The position numbers were made by a program, and so were the translations under genes. The notes under the pieces are model-generated. The model was given only the letters and a program-made list of their open reading frames with translations, was not told the origin of the DNA and made no database searches. A DNA stretch of 64,000 bases from Ditibartonella apis (GTDB lineage: Bacteria; Pseudomonadota; Alphaproteobacteria; Rhizobiales; Rhizobiaceae), in contig NZ_LXYU01000001.1 in assembly GCF_001952075.1 (NCBI RefSeq), positions 1 to 64,000 on the forward strand, read 5' to 3'. Position 1 is the stretch's first letter, and each line of letters starts with the position of its first letter. Shown here in pieces: positions 51,658 through 61,801 of the stretch.

Positions 51658-53073
51658 ATGTCCAATCAAATCAATAAAGGTTACGTGTTAACCGAATGGA
51701 ATCCCGAAGATAGCAGTTTCTGGAATAATTACGGGCGCAAAATTGCCAACAAGAATCTTTGGTTGTCTATTCCGGCTCTGCTTTTGGCTTTTGCCGTGTG
51801 GCAGGTTTGGTCGGTAGTTGTGGCCGAATTGCCGCGTGCCGGTTTCAAATTCAGTTCGACACAATTGTTCTGGCTTACCGCTTTACCGGGACTTTCCGGC
51901 GCAACACTTCGTATTTTCTATTCCTTCATGGTGCCGATATTCGGTGGCCGTCGCTGGACGGCACTGACAACCGCTTCATTGTTGATACCGGCACTTGGAA
52001 TCGGTTTTGCTGTCCAAGACGTCAATACACCTTATTGGGTGATGGCGCTTCTCGCACTGTTATGCGGCTTCGGTGGAGGAAACTTTTCTTCTTCCATGTC
52101 GAATATCTCGTTTTTTTACCCGAAAGCCGAAAAGGGTAAAGCCAGCGGTCTTAATGCCGGTTTGGGCAATCTCGGTGTTTCGGTTGTGCAATTTGTTGTC
52201 CCGCTCGTTATTGCCACCAATGCCTTCGGCTGGTTGGGTGGTCACCCGCTCACAGTGACGCAAGCGGACGGTTCCACTTCCGAGCTCTGGTTACAGAACG
52301 GTGCTTTCGTGTTCGTTCCCTTCATTGCTTTATCAGCAATATGCTGCTGGTTCGGAATGAACGACATTGCCGATGCCAAGGCTTCATTTGCCGATCAGGC
52401 CATTATTTTTAAACGCAAAGATAACTGGTTGATGTGCGTTCTTTACATGGGAACTTTTGGCTCATTCATCGGTTTTTCTGCTGCATTCCCACTTTTGATG
52501 CGGTTGACTTTTCCGGATGTGAACGTGTTGCACTATGTATTCTTGGGACCACTGATTTCAGCACTTGCACGTGCGGGATTTGGTGGAGTAAGCGACAAAA
52601 TCGGCGGTGGCCGTGTAACCTTCTGGGCATTTATCCTGATGATGCTTGCTCTGGGAGCTGCACTTTATTTTGTTGCAAATCCCGGTAGTGCCATCGCTTT
52701 CCCCGGTTTCTTTGCTGCATTCATGGTTTTGTTCTTTGCAACCGGTGTCGGCAATGCTTCGACCTTCCAGATGATACCGGTTATTATGAGCCGTGTTATC
52801 GACAAGACCATGCCAAACGCCACGGAAGAACAAAAACGCCATCAAAGCGACCGTGAATCGGCTGCAATTACCGGCTTTACCGCCGCCATTGCAGCCTATG
52901 CTTTCTTTCTTATTCCCGTAAGTTTTGCACTTTCCAAAGATGCAACGGGTGGCCCGCAAGCCGCACTTTGGGGATTTATGATTTTTTACGTTATTTGCCT
53001 CGCCATCACATGGTTCTGTTACATCCGTAACGGTGCAATCCTCCATGTCGAAGGTCGTCGGACACAAAAATAA
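51658..53073 (+). CDS. narK2: Nitrate/nitrite antiporter, NarK2 type (MFS)
   Basis: 471 residues, 12 membrane segments. Typical opening WNPEDSSFWNNYGRKIANKN, LPGLSGATLRIFYSFMVPIF in loop 2-3, GFGGGNFSSSMSNISFFYP (nitrate signature) in helix 4-5 and NAGLGNLGVSVVQFVVPL, then GGVSDKIGGGRVTFW. NarK2-type carriers exchange periplasmic nitrate for cytoplasmic nitrite. In Paracoccus the two types are fused in one protein; here they are separate neighbouring genes. 24 bases before narG. Confidence 0.9.
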   Translation: MSNQINKGYVLTEWNPEDSSFWNNYGRKIANKNLWLSIPALLLAFAVWQVWSVVVAELPRAGFKFSSTQLFWLTALPGLSGATLRIFYSFMVPIFGGRRWTALTTASLLIPALGIGFAVQDVNTPYWVMALLALLCGFGGGNFSSSMSNISFFYPKAEKGKASGLNAGLGNLGVSVVQFVVPLVIATNAFGWLGGHPLTVTQADGSTSELWLQNGAFVFVPFIALSAICCWFGMNDIADAKASFADQAIIFKRKDNWLMCVLYMGTFGSFIGFSAAFPLLMRLTFPDVNVLHYVFLGPLISALARAGFGGVSDKIGGGRVTFWAFILMMLALGAALYFVANPGSAIAFPGFFAAFMVLFFATGVGNASTFQMIPVIMSRVIDKTMPNATEEQKRHQSDRESAAITGFTAAIAAYAFFLIPVSFALSKDATGGPQAALWGFMIFYVICLAITWFCYIRNGAILHVEGRRTQK

Positions 53074-53097
53074 CGCTGCAAGTTAAGGAGACCATTG

Positions 53098-56000
53098 ATG
53101 AGTCTACTACTCGACCGCCTGAATTTTCTGGCACGAAAAAAACAACCGTTTTCGCATGGACATGGTGTTACAACTGATGAAAACCGCTCATGGGAAGACG
53201 CTTATCGCAAACGCTGGCAATATGACAAAATCGTGCGCTCGACGCACGGTGTCAATTGCACCGGCTCGTGCTCGTGGAAAATCTATGTCAAGGGTGGTAT
53301 TGTCACTTGGGAAACCCAGCAGACCGATTATCCGCGTACCCGCCCCGATCTCCCCAATCATGAACCACGTGGCTGTCCGCGGGGCGCAAGCTATAGCTGG
53401 TATATGTATTCGGCAAACCGTGTAAAATATCCGCTTATCCGCGCGCGTCTTATCAAATTGTGGCGCAAGGAACGCGTGGTAAAAACACCGGTGGGTGCAT
53501 GGGCTGCTATTCAGGAAAATCCCGAAAAGCGGGCCGAATACCAGAAAGTACGCGGGCTTGGCGGCTTTGTTCGCTCTACATGGGACGAAGTCAACGAGAT
53601 TATCGCTGCTGCCAATTCTTACACAATCAAGAAATATGGCCCCGACCGGATTATCGGCTTTTCGCCGATTCCGGCAATGTCCATGGTCTCCTATGCTTCC
53701 GGTTCGCGTTACCTGTCACTTCTGGGCGGCGTGTGCATGTCTTTCTATGACTGGTATTGCGACTTGCCGCCTGCTTCACCCATGACATGGGGTGAACAGA
53801 CAGATGTGCCTGAATCTGCCGACTGGTATAATGCCGGCTTCCTTATGCTTTGGGGCTCCAACGTGCCGCAAACCCGCACGCCGGACGCGCATTTTTATTC
53901 GGAAGCCCGCTATAAAGGCACAAAATCGGTGGTTGTTTCACCCGATTATTCGGAAGCAAGCAAATTCGCCGATCTCTGGCTTCATCCCAAGCAAGGAACC
54001 GACGCTGCTCTTGCCATGGCGCTTGGCCACGTTATTTTGCGCGAATTCCATCTGGAACGTCAGGCCGAATATTTTGAAGATTATTGCCAGCGCTACACAG
54101 ATATGCCGATGCTCGTCAGACTGGTTAGCAAAAATGGCCACTTCATTCCCGACCGTTTGCTGCGCGCTTCCGACTTTGCCGACAAGCTCGGTGAAACCAA
54201 TAATCCCGAATGGAAGACTGTCGCCGTTGATATGAAAAGCGGTGAATATGTTGCGCCACTCGGTTCTTCCGGTTTCCGTTGGGGTGAAAAAGGCAAATGG
54301 AACCTTGAATCGAAAGATGGCAAGGGCCGTGATGTCACATTGGAAATGAGCTTCATGCTTGAAGGCGAGCATGACACTGTTGCCGATGTCGATTTCCCCT
54401 ATTTTGCAAGTCGCGAACACAGTTTCGATGACGGCACCGATCATGAAAGCATTCTCACACGCAAAGTCCCTGCCCGCAAATTGAAATTGCCGGAAGGCGA
54501 GGTTGTCGTCGCTACCGTTTTTGACCTGTTTGTTGCCAATTACGGCTTGGAACGCGGTTTCAAAGACAAAAACTGTGCAAGCTCTTATGATGAAAATATT
54601 CCTTATACTCCCGCATGGGCAGAAAAGATCACGGGCGTTTCGCGCGACAAAATCATAACTGTTGCACGGGAATTTGCCCGCAATGCCGAAAAGACCAAAG
54701 GTCGCTCGATGGTTATTCTCGGTGCCGGTATCAATCACTGGTACCATATGGATATGAACTATCGCGGCATTATCAATATGCTCGTTATGTGCGGTTGTAT
54801 CGGTCAATCCGGCGGCGGCTGGAGCCACTATGTAGGACAGGAAAAATTGCGCCCGCAAACCGGTTGGGCTCCGCTTGCTTTCGGTCTTGACTGGTCGCGC
54901 CCACCCCGCCAGATGAATGGTACGTCGTTTTTCTATGCCCATACCGATCAGTGGCGCTATGAAACTGTGAAAGTGAGCGAATTGTTGTCGCCGACTGCTC
55001 CCGAAGGGCCGTGGGATGGTGCATTGATCGACTATAATATCCGTGCCGAACGCATGGGATGGTTGCCATCGGCACCACAATTGAAAGCAAATCCGATCAA
55101 CCTTGCTAGAGAAGCTGAAGCTGCCGGTAAAAACCCGAAAGATTATATCGTCGATGGTCTGAAATCGGGCAGCCTGCAAATGTCGTGCGAAGATCCGGAT
55201 GATCCGTTAAACTGGCCACGCAATATGTTTGTCTGGCGCTCGAACATTCTCGGTTCATCAGGTAAAGGGCACGAATATTTCCTTAAGCACTTCCTCGGCA
55301 CAGCCAATGGCGTGTTAGGCAAGGATTTGGGGGATCAGGGTCGGGTCGAGACCAAAGAAGCTGTCTGGCATGATGAAGCGCCGGAAGGCAAACTTGATCT
55401 TCTCGTCACACTCGATTTCCGTATGTCTACAACCTGTGTCTATTCCGATATCGTGTTGCCGACTGCAACATGGTATGAAAAGAATGACCTTAACACGTCG
55501 GACATGCATCCCTTCATCCACCCGCTTTCAAGCGCGGTTGATCCGGCTTGGGAGGCAAGATGCGACTGGGATATTTTCAAAGGCCTTGCCGAGAAATTCT
55601 CCGAAGTATCGAAAGAAGTTCTGGGTGTTGAAAAAGATGTCGTTTTGACACCGAGCCAGCACGATACCGCGGGCGAGCTTGGTCAGCCATTCGATGTCAA
55701 GGATTGGAAAAAAGGCGAAATCGAACCTATTCCCGGCAAAACAATGCCGGCCATTGCCGTGGTCGAACGCGACTATCCGAACCTCTATAAGCGCTTTACC
55801 GCCCTTGGTCCTTTGATGAAAAAGGTCGGCAATGGTGGCAAAGGTATCAACTGGAAAACCGAAGAGGAAGTCGATCTCGTCGGCCGTATCAATGGCGTTG
55901 TTGAAGATGAGGGTGCCACAAAAGGCATGCCAAGCATTGCAACCGATATTGATGCAACCGAAGTCATTTTGACCCTTGCACCGGAAACCAATGGTGAAGT

Positions 56001-56844
56001 TGCTGTCAAGGCATGGGAAGCTTTGGGTGAACATACGGGACGCGACCACACGCATCTGGCACTGCCCAAGGAAGACGAGAAGATCCGTTATCGCGACATT
56101 GTTGCCCAGCCGCGTAAAATCATTTCGTCACCCACGTGGTCCGGTCTTGAATCAGAAAAAGTCTGTTATAATGCCGGCTATACCAATGTTCACGAATTGA
56201 TCCCGTGGCGCACCATAACAGGTCGTCAGCAACTTTATCAGGATCATTTGTGGATGCGTGCCTTTGGTGAAGGTTTCTGCGTTTATCGCCCGCCGATCGA
56301 CACCAAAACGGTGACAACAGCGATTGAAGCCAAGGCCGGTGACAAGCCGCATCTGATTTTGAACTTTATAACCCCGCACCAGAAATGGGGTATCCATTCA
56401 ACCTATTCCGACAATCTGTTGATGTTGACTTTGAACAGAGGCGGACCTGTCGTCTGGATTTCGGAAAACGACGCTCAAAAGGCCGGTATTGTGGATAATG
56501 ACTGGGTGGAAGCTTTCAATGCCAACGGTTCGCTTGTTGCCCGTGTCATCGTTTCACAGCGCATGAAAGACGGAACGGTCTTCATGTATCATGCCCAGGA
56601 AAAAATCGTGAATGTTCCGGGCTCGCCTTTAACCAAACAACGCGGAGGGATCCATAACTCGGTGACCCGCGTTATTACCAAACCGACCCATATGATCGGC
56701 GGCTATGTCCAGCAATCATACGGTTTCAATTATTACGGCACTGTCGGCGCCAATCGCGACGAGTTTGTGGTGGTACGCAAACTTGACCATGTCGATTGGA
56801 TGGATGGTGAAGAAAATTCAGCAATGAAGGAGGCCGCAGAATGA
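53098..56844 (+). CDS. narG: Respiratory nitrate reductase alpha subunit
   Basis: 1248 residues, the usual NarG length, from ATG 53098 (AAGGAG seven bases upstream; a TTG one codon earlier is less likely). The N-terminal FS0 [4Fe-4S] site has His50 and Cys54/Cys58 in STHGVNCTGSCSWKIY. The molybdenum ligand region is SFYDWYCDLPPASPMTWGEQ. It binds bis-MGD molybdenum, faces the cytoplasm and reduces nitrate to nitrite with electrons from NarH. No Tat signal, as for NarG. It overlaps narH by four bases. Confidence 0.97.
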   Translation: MSLLLDRLNFLARKKQPFSHGHGVTTDENRSWEDAYRKRWQYDKIVRSTHGVNCTGSCSWKIYVKGGIVTWETQQTDYPRTRPDLPNHEPRGCPRGASYSWYMYSANRVKYPLIRARLIKLWRKERVVKTPVGAWAAIQENPEKRAEYQKVRGLGGFVRSTWDEVNEIIAAANSYTIKKYGPDRIIGFSPIPAMSMVSYASGSRYLSLLGGVCMSFYDWYCDLPPASPMTWGEQTDVPESADWYNAGFLMLWGSNVPQTRTPDAHFYSEARYKGTKSVVVSPDYSEASKFADLWLHPKQGTDAALAMALGHVILREFHLERQAEYFEDYCQRYTDMPMLVRLVSKNGHFIPDRLLRASDFADKLGETNNPEWKTVAVDMKSGEYVAPLGSSGFRWGEKGKWNLESKDGKGRDVTLEMSFMLEGEHDTVADVDFPYFASREHSFDDGTDHESILTRKVPARKLKLPEGEVVVATVFDLFVANYGLERGFKDKNCASSYDENIPYTPAWAEKITGVSRDKIITVAREFARNAEKTKGRSMVILGAGINHWYHMDMNYRGIINMLVMCGCIGQSGGGWSHYVGQEKLRPQTGWAPLAFGLDWSRPPRQMNGTSFFYAHTDQWRYETVKVSELLSPTAPEGPWDGALIDYNIRAERMGWLPSAPQLKANPINLAREAEAAGKNPKDYIVDGLKSGSLQMSCEDPDDPLNWPRNMFVWRSNILGSSGKGHEYFLKHFLGTANGVLGKDLGDQGRVETKEAVWHDEAPEGKLDLLVTLDFRMSTTCVYSDIVLPTATWYEKNDLNTSDMHPFIHPLSSAVDPAWEARCDWDIFKGLAEKFSEVSKEVLGVEKDVVLTPSQHDTAGELGQPFDVKDWKKGEIEPIPGKTMPAIAVVERDYPNLYKRFTALGPLMKKVGNGGKGINWKTEEEVDLVGRINGVVEDEGATKGMPSIATDIDATEVILTLAPETNGEVAVKAWEALGEHTGRDHTHLALPKEDEKIRYRDIVAQPRKIISSPTWSGLESEKVCYNAGYTNVHELIPWRTITGRQQLYQDHLWMRAFGEGFCVYRPPIDTKTVTTAIEAKAGDKPHLILNFITPHQKWGIHSTYSDNLLMLTLNRGGPVVWISENDAQKAGIVDNDWVEAFNANGSLVARVIVSQRMKDGTVFMYHAQEKIVNVPGSPLTKQRGGIHNSVTRVITKPTHMIGGYVQQSYGFNYYGTVGANRDEFVVVRKLDHVDWMDGEENSAMKEAAE

Positions 56845-58379
56845 AGGTTCGCGCGCAAATAGGTATGGTTCTGAACCTCGATAAATGCATCGGTTGCCAT
56901 ACCTGCTCTGTCACCTGCAAGAATGTCTGGACGAACCGTGAAGGCGTTGAATATGCCTGGTTCAACAATGTCGAGACCAAACCCGGCATCGGTTTTCCCA
57001 AAGATTGGGAAAACCAGAAACGCTGGAACGGCGGCTGGATCAGAAAATCGAATGGCAAGATACGTCCGCGCATGGGCGCAAAGTGGCGTGTTCTTTCCAA
57101 AATTTTTGCCAATCCCGATTTGCCGGAAATTGACGATTATTATGAACCGTTCGATTTCGATTACGAGCATTTGCAAACGGCAAAAGAGTCGAAAACCATG
57201 CCGGTTGCCCGTCCGCGCTCCAAGATTACCGGCGAGCGCATGGAAAAAATCAAATGGGGCCCAAATTGGGAAGATGTCCTTGGTGGCGAATTTTCCAAAC
57301 GCTCCGAAGATTACAATTTTGCCAATGTCGAAAAAGAAATTTACGGCGAATTTGAAAATACATTCATGATGTATTTGCCGCGTCTTTGCGAACATTGCCT
57401 TAACCCTGCCTGCGTGGCCGTTTGCCCTTCAGGTGCGATTTATAAGCGCGAGGATGACGGTATTGTTCTCATCGATCAGGAAAAATGCCGCGGCTGGCGT
57501 ATGTGCGTTTCCGGCTGTCCGTACAAGAAGATCTATTTCAACTGGTCTTCCGGCAAATCGGAAAAATGCATTTTCTGCTATCCGCGCATTGAAAGCGGTA
57601 TGCCGACAGTTTGTTCGGAAACTTGTGTCGGGCGTATCCGTTATCTTGGTGTGATGCTTTATGATGCCGACAAGATTTCCGATGCTGCTGCTACAGAAGG
57701 CGAACAGGATCTTTATGAGGAACAATTGAAGATTTTCCTTGATCCGAATGATCCTGCTGTTATCGAACAGGCACGCAAGGATGGTGTAAGTGACGAGTGG
57801 ATTGAAGCCGCCCAACATTCGCCTGTCTATCAAATGGCAATGAAATGGAAAGTAGCCTTTCCGCTTCACCCTGAATATCGCACTTTGCCGATGGTCTGGT
57901 ATATTCCGCCGCTTTCGCCACTGCAATCGGCAGCCGAAGCCGGCAAGCTTGCAATGGACGATTTTATTCCCAATGTCCGTTCGTTGCGCATACCCGTGCG
58001 TTACCTTGCCAATTTGTTGACGGCCGGAAAAGAAGCACCGATTGTTTCGGCACTTGAACGTATGCTTGCCATGCGTGCTTATATGCGTGCGAAATCTGTC
58101 GACGGCGAATATCGTCCGGAATATGCGGAAAAAGTCGGCATGACACCTGAAATGATCGAACACATGTATCAGGTCATGGCGATAGCCAATTATGAAGACC
58201 GTTTTGTCATCCCCACATCCCACCGTGAAGTGAGTGAAGATGCTTATGATCTGCGTGGGTCTTGCGGCTTTTCATTCGGCAACGGATGTTCGGGCGGCAA
58301 TTCAAAAGGTGATCTTTTCGGTTCAAAGGGTAAGAAAGTCGTCACAACACCGACAGACTTATTGAAGGAGAGCGCGTAA
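56841..58379 (+). CDS. narH: Respiratory nitrate reductase beta subunit
   Basis: 512 residues. Four Fe-S clusters are evident from CIGCHTCSVTCKNVW, CEHCLNPACVAVCPSGAIYK, the CRGWRMCVSGCPYKKIYFNW motif, where Trp replaces a Cys ligand to give the [3Fe-4S] cluster, and the later CIFCYPRIESG and CSETCVGR. It carries electrons from NarI to NarG at the cytoplasmic side of the inner membrane. It overlaps narG by four bases and narJ by one. Confidence 0.97.
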   Translation: MKVRAQIGMVLNLDKCIGCHTCSVTCKNVWTNREGVEYAWFNNVETKPGIGFPKDWENQKRWNGGWIRKSNGKIRPRMGAKWRVLSKIFANPDLPEIDDYYEPFDFDYEHLQTAKESKTMPVARPRSKITGERMEKIKWGPNWEDVLGGEFSKRSEDYNFANVEKEIYGEFENTFMMYLPRLCEHCLNPACVAVCPSGAIYKREDDGIVLIDQEKCRGWRMCVSGCPYKKIYFNWSSGKSEKCIFCYPRIESGMPTVCSETCVGRIRYLGVMLYDADKISDAAATEGEQDLYEEQLKIFLDPNDPAVIEQARKDGVSDEWIEAAQHSPVYQMAMKWKVAFPLHPEYRTLPMVWYIPPLSPLQSAAEAGKLAMDDFIPNVRSLRIPVRYLANLLTAGKEAPIVSALERMLAMRAYMRAKSVDGEYRPEYAEKVGMTPEMIEHMYQVMAIANYEDRFVIPTSHREVSEDAYDLRGSCGFSFGNGCSGGNSKGDLFGSKGKKVVTTPTDLLKESA

Positions 58380-59077
58380 TGAATTCCGATCTCAAAATCA
58401 TTTCCTTACTTTTAAGCTATCCGGAAGAAGAATTGCAGCAATCGGGCAATCTTATCAGAGCAACGCTCGATCAGCTTTCCGATCTTGATGCGTCAGAAAT
58501 TGTCGGCCTGAAAAGTCTGGTCTCGGCAATTTCCGATCGCGACATTTACGAAGTACAGGAAAACTACGTTCTGCTCTTTGACAGAACACGGTCTTTGTCG
58601 CTCCATCTTTTTGAACATGTTTACGGCGAAAACCGCGATCGCGGGCAGGCTATGGTCGACCTCAAGGACATGTATGACCAGGCCGGTTTTGAAATCGACG
58701 TTCACGAAATGCCGGATTATCTGCCGATGTTTCTGGAATTTCTGTCAACAAGAAGTGACGAGGAAGCACGCCATCTTCTCGGCGAAACCTTGCACATCAT
58801 TTCCGCAATCCGGCAGAGATTGCAAAAACGCGGGTCGGTTTATGCTGCCGCTTTTGTAGCACTTGAAAGTCTGTCCGGCAAACGAGCCGACGAGGCGCTA
58901 ACAGCCGAAATCATCAACCGCAAAGAAGATGACCCGAATGATCTTGAGGCTCTCGACCGCATCTGGGAAGAGGAAGCCATTACTTTCGGTGGCAACCAGG
59001 GTGAAAACGATTGCGGGCCTGACCGGTTAAAACGTCGCATCCGTGCCCAGCACCGCGATGCTTCTGCGCAAATTTAA
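58379..59077 (+). CDS. narJ: Nitrate reductase assembly chaperone NarJ
   Basis: 232 residues, all-helical TorD/NarJ-type chaperone: LLSYPEEELQQSG, DRTRSLSLHLFEHVYGENRD (the conserved S-L-H-L-F-E-H-V-x-G-E), DMYDQAGFEI, and MPDYLPMFLEFLS. It keeps NarG in a state ready for molybdenum cofactor insertion and membrane anchoring. Its ATG overlaps the narH stop by one base. Confidence 0.95.
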   Translation: MNSDLKIISLLLSYPEEELQQSGNLIRATLDQLSDLDASEIVGLKSLVSAISDRDIYEVQENYVLLFDRTRSLSLHLFEHVYGENRDRGQAMVDLKDMYDQAGFEIDVHEMPDYLPMFLEFLSTRSDEEARHLLGETLHIISAIRQRLQKRGSVYAAAFVALESLSGKRADEALTAEIINRKEDDPNDLEALDRIWEEEAITFGGNQGENDCGPDRLKRRIRAQHRDASAQI

Positions 59078-59090
59078 GGATAGAGAGACA

Positions 59091-59813
59091 ATGTTGCACT
59101 TTTTCCATACACTCATATTCGGGGTCTATCCCTATATTGCTTTGACTGTTCTGGCACTTGGCTCGATTATCCGTTATGATCGCGAGCCTTATACATGGCG
59201 GGCAAGTTCCAGCCAGTTGTTACGTCGTAAACAATTGATGTGGGGGTCTGTTCTTTTCCATGTCGGTGTGTTGTTTATCTTTCTAGGCCATTTTGTCGGG
59301 CTTCTCACACCTATTGCCGTTTGGGACGCTTTGGGCGTTAGCCATAGCTTCAAACAGGTTGTTGCCATGACAGCCGGTGGCATTGCCGGAGCCATGGCCA
59401 TTATCGGCGCAACAATGCTCGCCCACCGGCGTTTGTTCGACCCGCGTGTCAGGGCAACGTCAAGCACAACAGATACATTGATTATTCTTCTGTTGTGGGC
59501 ACAGCTTTTCCTCGGCCTTGCAACCATACCTTTTTCGATGCAGCATCTCGACGGGCATGAAATGGTCAAGCTGATGGATTGGGCACAAGGAATATTCACC
59601 TTCAACCTTGCAGCTTCAAGCTATATCACCGATGTGGCTTTCGTGTTCAAGCTGCACCTTTTCCTCGGGCTCACTATTTTGCTTTTGTTCCCGTTTACCC
59701 GTCTTGTTCATATGCTGAGTGCGCCGGTACGTTATATCTGGCGTACGGGATATCAGGTTGTTCGTAAAAAAGATCGCCTGCCTGTTCGCATCCGTGGTGA
59801 AGTAACCGATTAA
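59091..59813 (+). CDS. narI: Respiratory nitrate reductase gamma subunit (cytochrome b)
   Basis: 240 residues from ATG 59091; an upstream ATG inside narJ is not needed. Five membrane segments with the NarI opening HTLIFGVYPYIALTVLALGS and IRYDREPYTWRASSSQLL. The heme b ligands are in LFHVGVLFIFLGHFVG and FVFKLHLFLG...FTRLVH. It oxidises quinol at the periplasmic side and passes electrons to NarH. 13 bases after narJ. Confidence 0.96.
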   Translation: MLHFFHTLIFGVYPYIALTVLALGSIIRYDREPYTWRASSSQLLRRKQLMWGSVLFHVGVLFIFLGHFVGLLTPIAVWDALGVSHSFKQVVAMTAGGIAGAMAIIGATMLAHRRLFDPRVRATSSTTDTLIILLLWAQLFLGLATIPFSMQHLDGHEMVKLMDWAQGIFTFNLAASSYITDVAFVFKLHLFLGLTILLLFPFTRLVHMLSAPVRYIWRTGYQVVRKKDRLPVRIRGEVTD

Positions 59814-59839
59814 GACTTCGGGTAAAGGAGTAATTGTCT

Positions 59840-60781
59840 ATGGCGACAACGGTAAAAGTCGAGCATTCGGGCTTAAAAAAAATAGTGGTTCCCGCCTCGC
59901 CGACAAAGCAGGAAATCGACACGAGAATTCCGCCAAAAGCAAAGCCGTTATTCAAAGAAGTCAGCGTCAATGGCATTGTCATTCCCGAAGCCGATATTCT
60001 TCAAGAAGCACAAAATCATCCGGCTCGAACGCCGGGTGAAGCGCTTCTTGAGGCAGCGCGTTCATTGGTAATCCGTGAACTTTTATGGCAGGAAGCAAAA
60101 AATAAAAATCTTGTTCCCGATAATGGGGATAGCACACGGGAAGACAGTGTCGGGGAAGATAATGGGGCGCAAGATAATGCCCGGCAAACAAAGCTTGACG
60201 CGGCAATCTCAGCCCTTCTTGAAAGTGAAATAAAAACCCCTGAGGCAAGTGAATGCGATTGCAAAGCATTCTACGATCGCGATCCATCACGCTTTTCAAC
60301 CGAAACAATCTGGCAGGTCAGACACATTCTTATCGGTGCCAACCCGAAAGACAAGAAAGCCTTCGATCAAGCACGCGAGAAAGCTTATGTCATTTTGGAA
60401 CAGGTGAAAAAAAATCCACATGAATTTGCCACAATTGCGAAAGATATTTCTTCCTGCCCTTCAGCAGCTCAAGGTGGCAATCTTGGTCAGATTACGCGGG
60501 GGTCGACTGTGCCGGAATTTGAAAATGCTTTGAAAAAAACAAAAAAAACCGGTTTATTAATGCAACCGGTCGAAAGCCGTTATGGTTATCATATTGTCGA
60601 AATAAACCAGATTATTCCGGGGAAGATTCTTCCTCTGGAGCTGGTAAAAGAAAAAATTGCTGCCTGGCTCGAGGCATCAAGCTGGTCAAAAGCTGTTCAA
60701 CAATATATAGCAATTTTGGCTGGAAAATCCCATATCACGGGTATTGATTTAAAACCGGGTGAGGGACCTCTTGTCCAGTAA
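59840..60781 (+). CDS. PpiC-type peptidyl-prolyl isomerase (parvulin) of the nar operon
   Basis: 313 residues from ATG 59840, with AAGGAG nine bases upstream. C-terminal rotamase domain at about 150-270: WQVRHILIGANPKD, EFATIAKDISSCPSAAQGGN, LGQITRGSTVPEFENAL, and YGYHIVEI. The N-terminal third is a charged SurA-N-like helical region. No signal peptide, so probably cytoplasmic, unlike most PpiC proteins. Parvulin genes (nifM-like) follow narI in several Proteobacteria, where they may help fold the reductase. 26 bases after narI. Confidence 0.85.
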   Translation: MATTVKVEHSGLKKIVVPASPTKQEIDTRIPPKAKPLFKEVSVNGIVIPEADILQEAQNHPARTPGEALLEAARSLVIRELLWQEAKNKNLVPDNGDSTREDSVGEDNGAQDNARQTKLDAAISALLESEIKTPEASECDCKAFYDRDPSRFSTETIWQVRHILIGANPKDKKAFDQAREKAYVILEQVKKNPHEFATIAKDISSCPSAAQGGNLGQITRGSTVPEFENALKKTKKTGLLMQPVESRYGYHIVEINQIIPGKILPLELVKEKIAAWLEASSWSKAVQQYIAILAGKSHITGIDLKPGEGPLVQ

Positions 60782-60793
60782 GGAGTTTAGAGA

Positions 60794-61801
60794 GTGCAAA
60801 AAACACCAGATTCAAAGTTGGTTGATCCTTTCGGCAGAAAGATCAGCTATCTGCGACTTTCTGTAACCGATCGTTGTGATTTACGCTGTGTTTACTGCAT
60901 GGCGGAAGAAATGGTGTTTTTACCCAAAAAAGAGCTTCTGACGATTGAGGAACTTTACCGTGTTGCGAGCCGGATGATTGATCTTGGTGTCACCAAAATC
61001 CGTCTTACCGGTGGCGAACCATTGGTACGCCGCAATATTATGGTTTTGTTCGAAATGCTGGGGAAGCATCTCGGACATGGTCTTGAAGAATTGACACTGA
61101 CAACCAATGGAACATTGCTCGCCCGTTACGCAGAGGCACTTGTTCAAAATGGTGTCAAACGTGTCAACGTCTCTCTCGATACACTTGACCCTGTCCGCTA
61201 TCACCAATTGACCCGTCGCGGTGATATTGCCCATGTGCTTGCCGGTATTGATGCGGCACAAAAAGCCGGATTGAAAGTCAAGTTGAACGCTGTAGCCATG
61301 CGTGGCGGCTTTCTTGGTGAAGTTGATGATCTCATCCGTTTTGCCCATGGGCGCGGTATGGATCTTACAGTCATTGAAGAAATGCCGATGGGCTATACCG
61401 GTCACGACCGTTATGAAACCTTCCTGTCACTCGGCGCTTTACGGAAAAGTCTTGAACAACGCTGGACATTGGTTCCGGATGCGCATTGTTCAGGCGGCCC
61501 TGCCCGTTATGTAACAGTCAAGGAAACGGGTGGTAGACTTGGGTTTATTACGCCTCTTTCATGCGATTTCTGTGCTTCGTGCAATCGTGTGCGCATCGGT
61601 TCGACCGGTAAACTTTATCCCTGCATGGGGCAATCCGGCATGGTCGAATTGCGTGAAGCTATCAGAAGCTCCGAAAGTGATGAAAAGCTGACAGAACTTA
61701 TCCTGAAAGCAATCGACAGCAAGCCGAAGGGACATGAATTTTCAATCGAAAAAGATGGTATTTGCGGGCTAAGCCGTCACATGTCGGAGCTCGGCGGTTG
61801 A
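60794..61801 (+). CDS. moaA: GTP 3',8-cyclase (molybdenum cofactor biosynthesis)
   Basis: 335 residues from a GTG start (AAGGAG eight bases upstream). Radical SAM motif CDLRCVYC, then RLTGGEPLVRR, and a C-terminal second [4Fe-4S] site in CDFCASCNRVRIG with a later YPCMG. The protein ends with the essential GG (MSELGG). It turns GTP into the first intermediate of molybdopterin synthesis. Being last in the nar operon, it links cofactor supply to reductase production; moaC and the other genes are not in the window, and a second moaA elsewhere is possible. Confidence 0.93.
   Translation: MQKTPDSKLVDPFGRKISYLRLSVTDRCDLRCVYCMAEEMVFLPKKELLTIEELYRVASRMIDLGVTKIRLTGGEPLVRRNIMVLFEMLGKHLGHGLEELTLTTNGTLLARYAEALVQNGVKRVNVSLDTLDPVRYHQLTRRGDIAHVLAGIDAAQKAGLKVKLNAVAMRGGFLGEVDDLIRFAHGRGMDLTVIEEMPMGYTGHDRYETFLSLGALRKSLEQRWTLVPDAHCSGGPARYVTVKETGGRLGFITPLSCDFCASCNRVRIGSTGKLYPCMGQSGMVELREAIRSSESDEKLTELILKAIDSKPKGHEFSIEKDGICGLSRHMSELGG

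Noticed and set aside
53938-55179. Long antisense frame of 413 codons opposite narG
   Set aside because: A shadow of the high-codon-bias narG frame; no ribosome-binding site and no domain.
57429-58223. Antisense frame of 264 codons opposite narH
   Set aside because: Shadow frame of narH; histidine-rich, unnatural composition.
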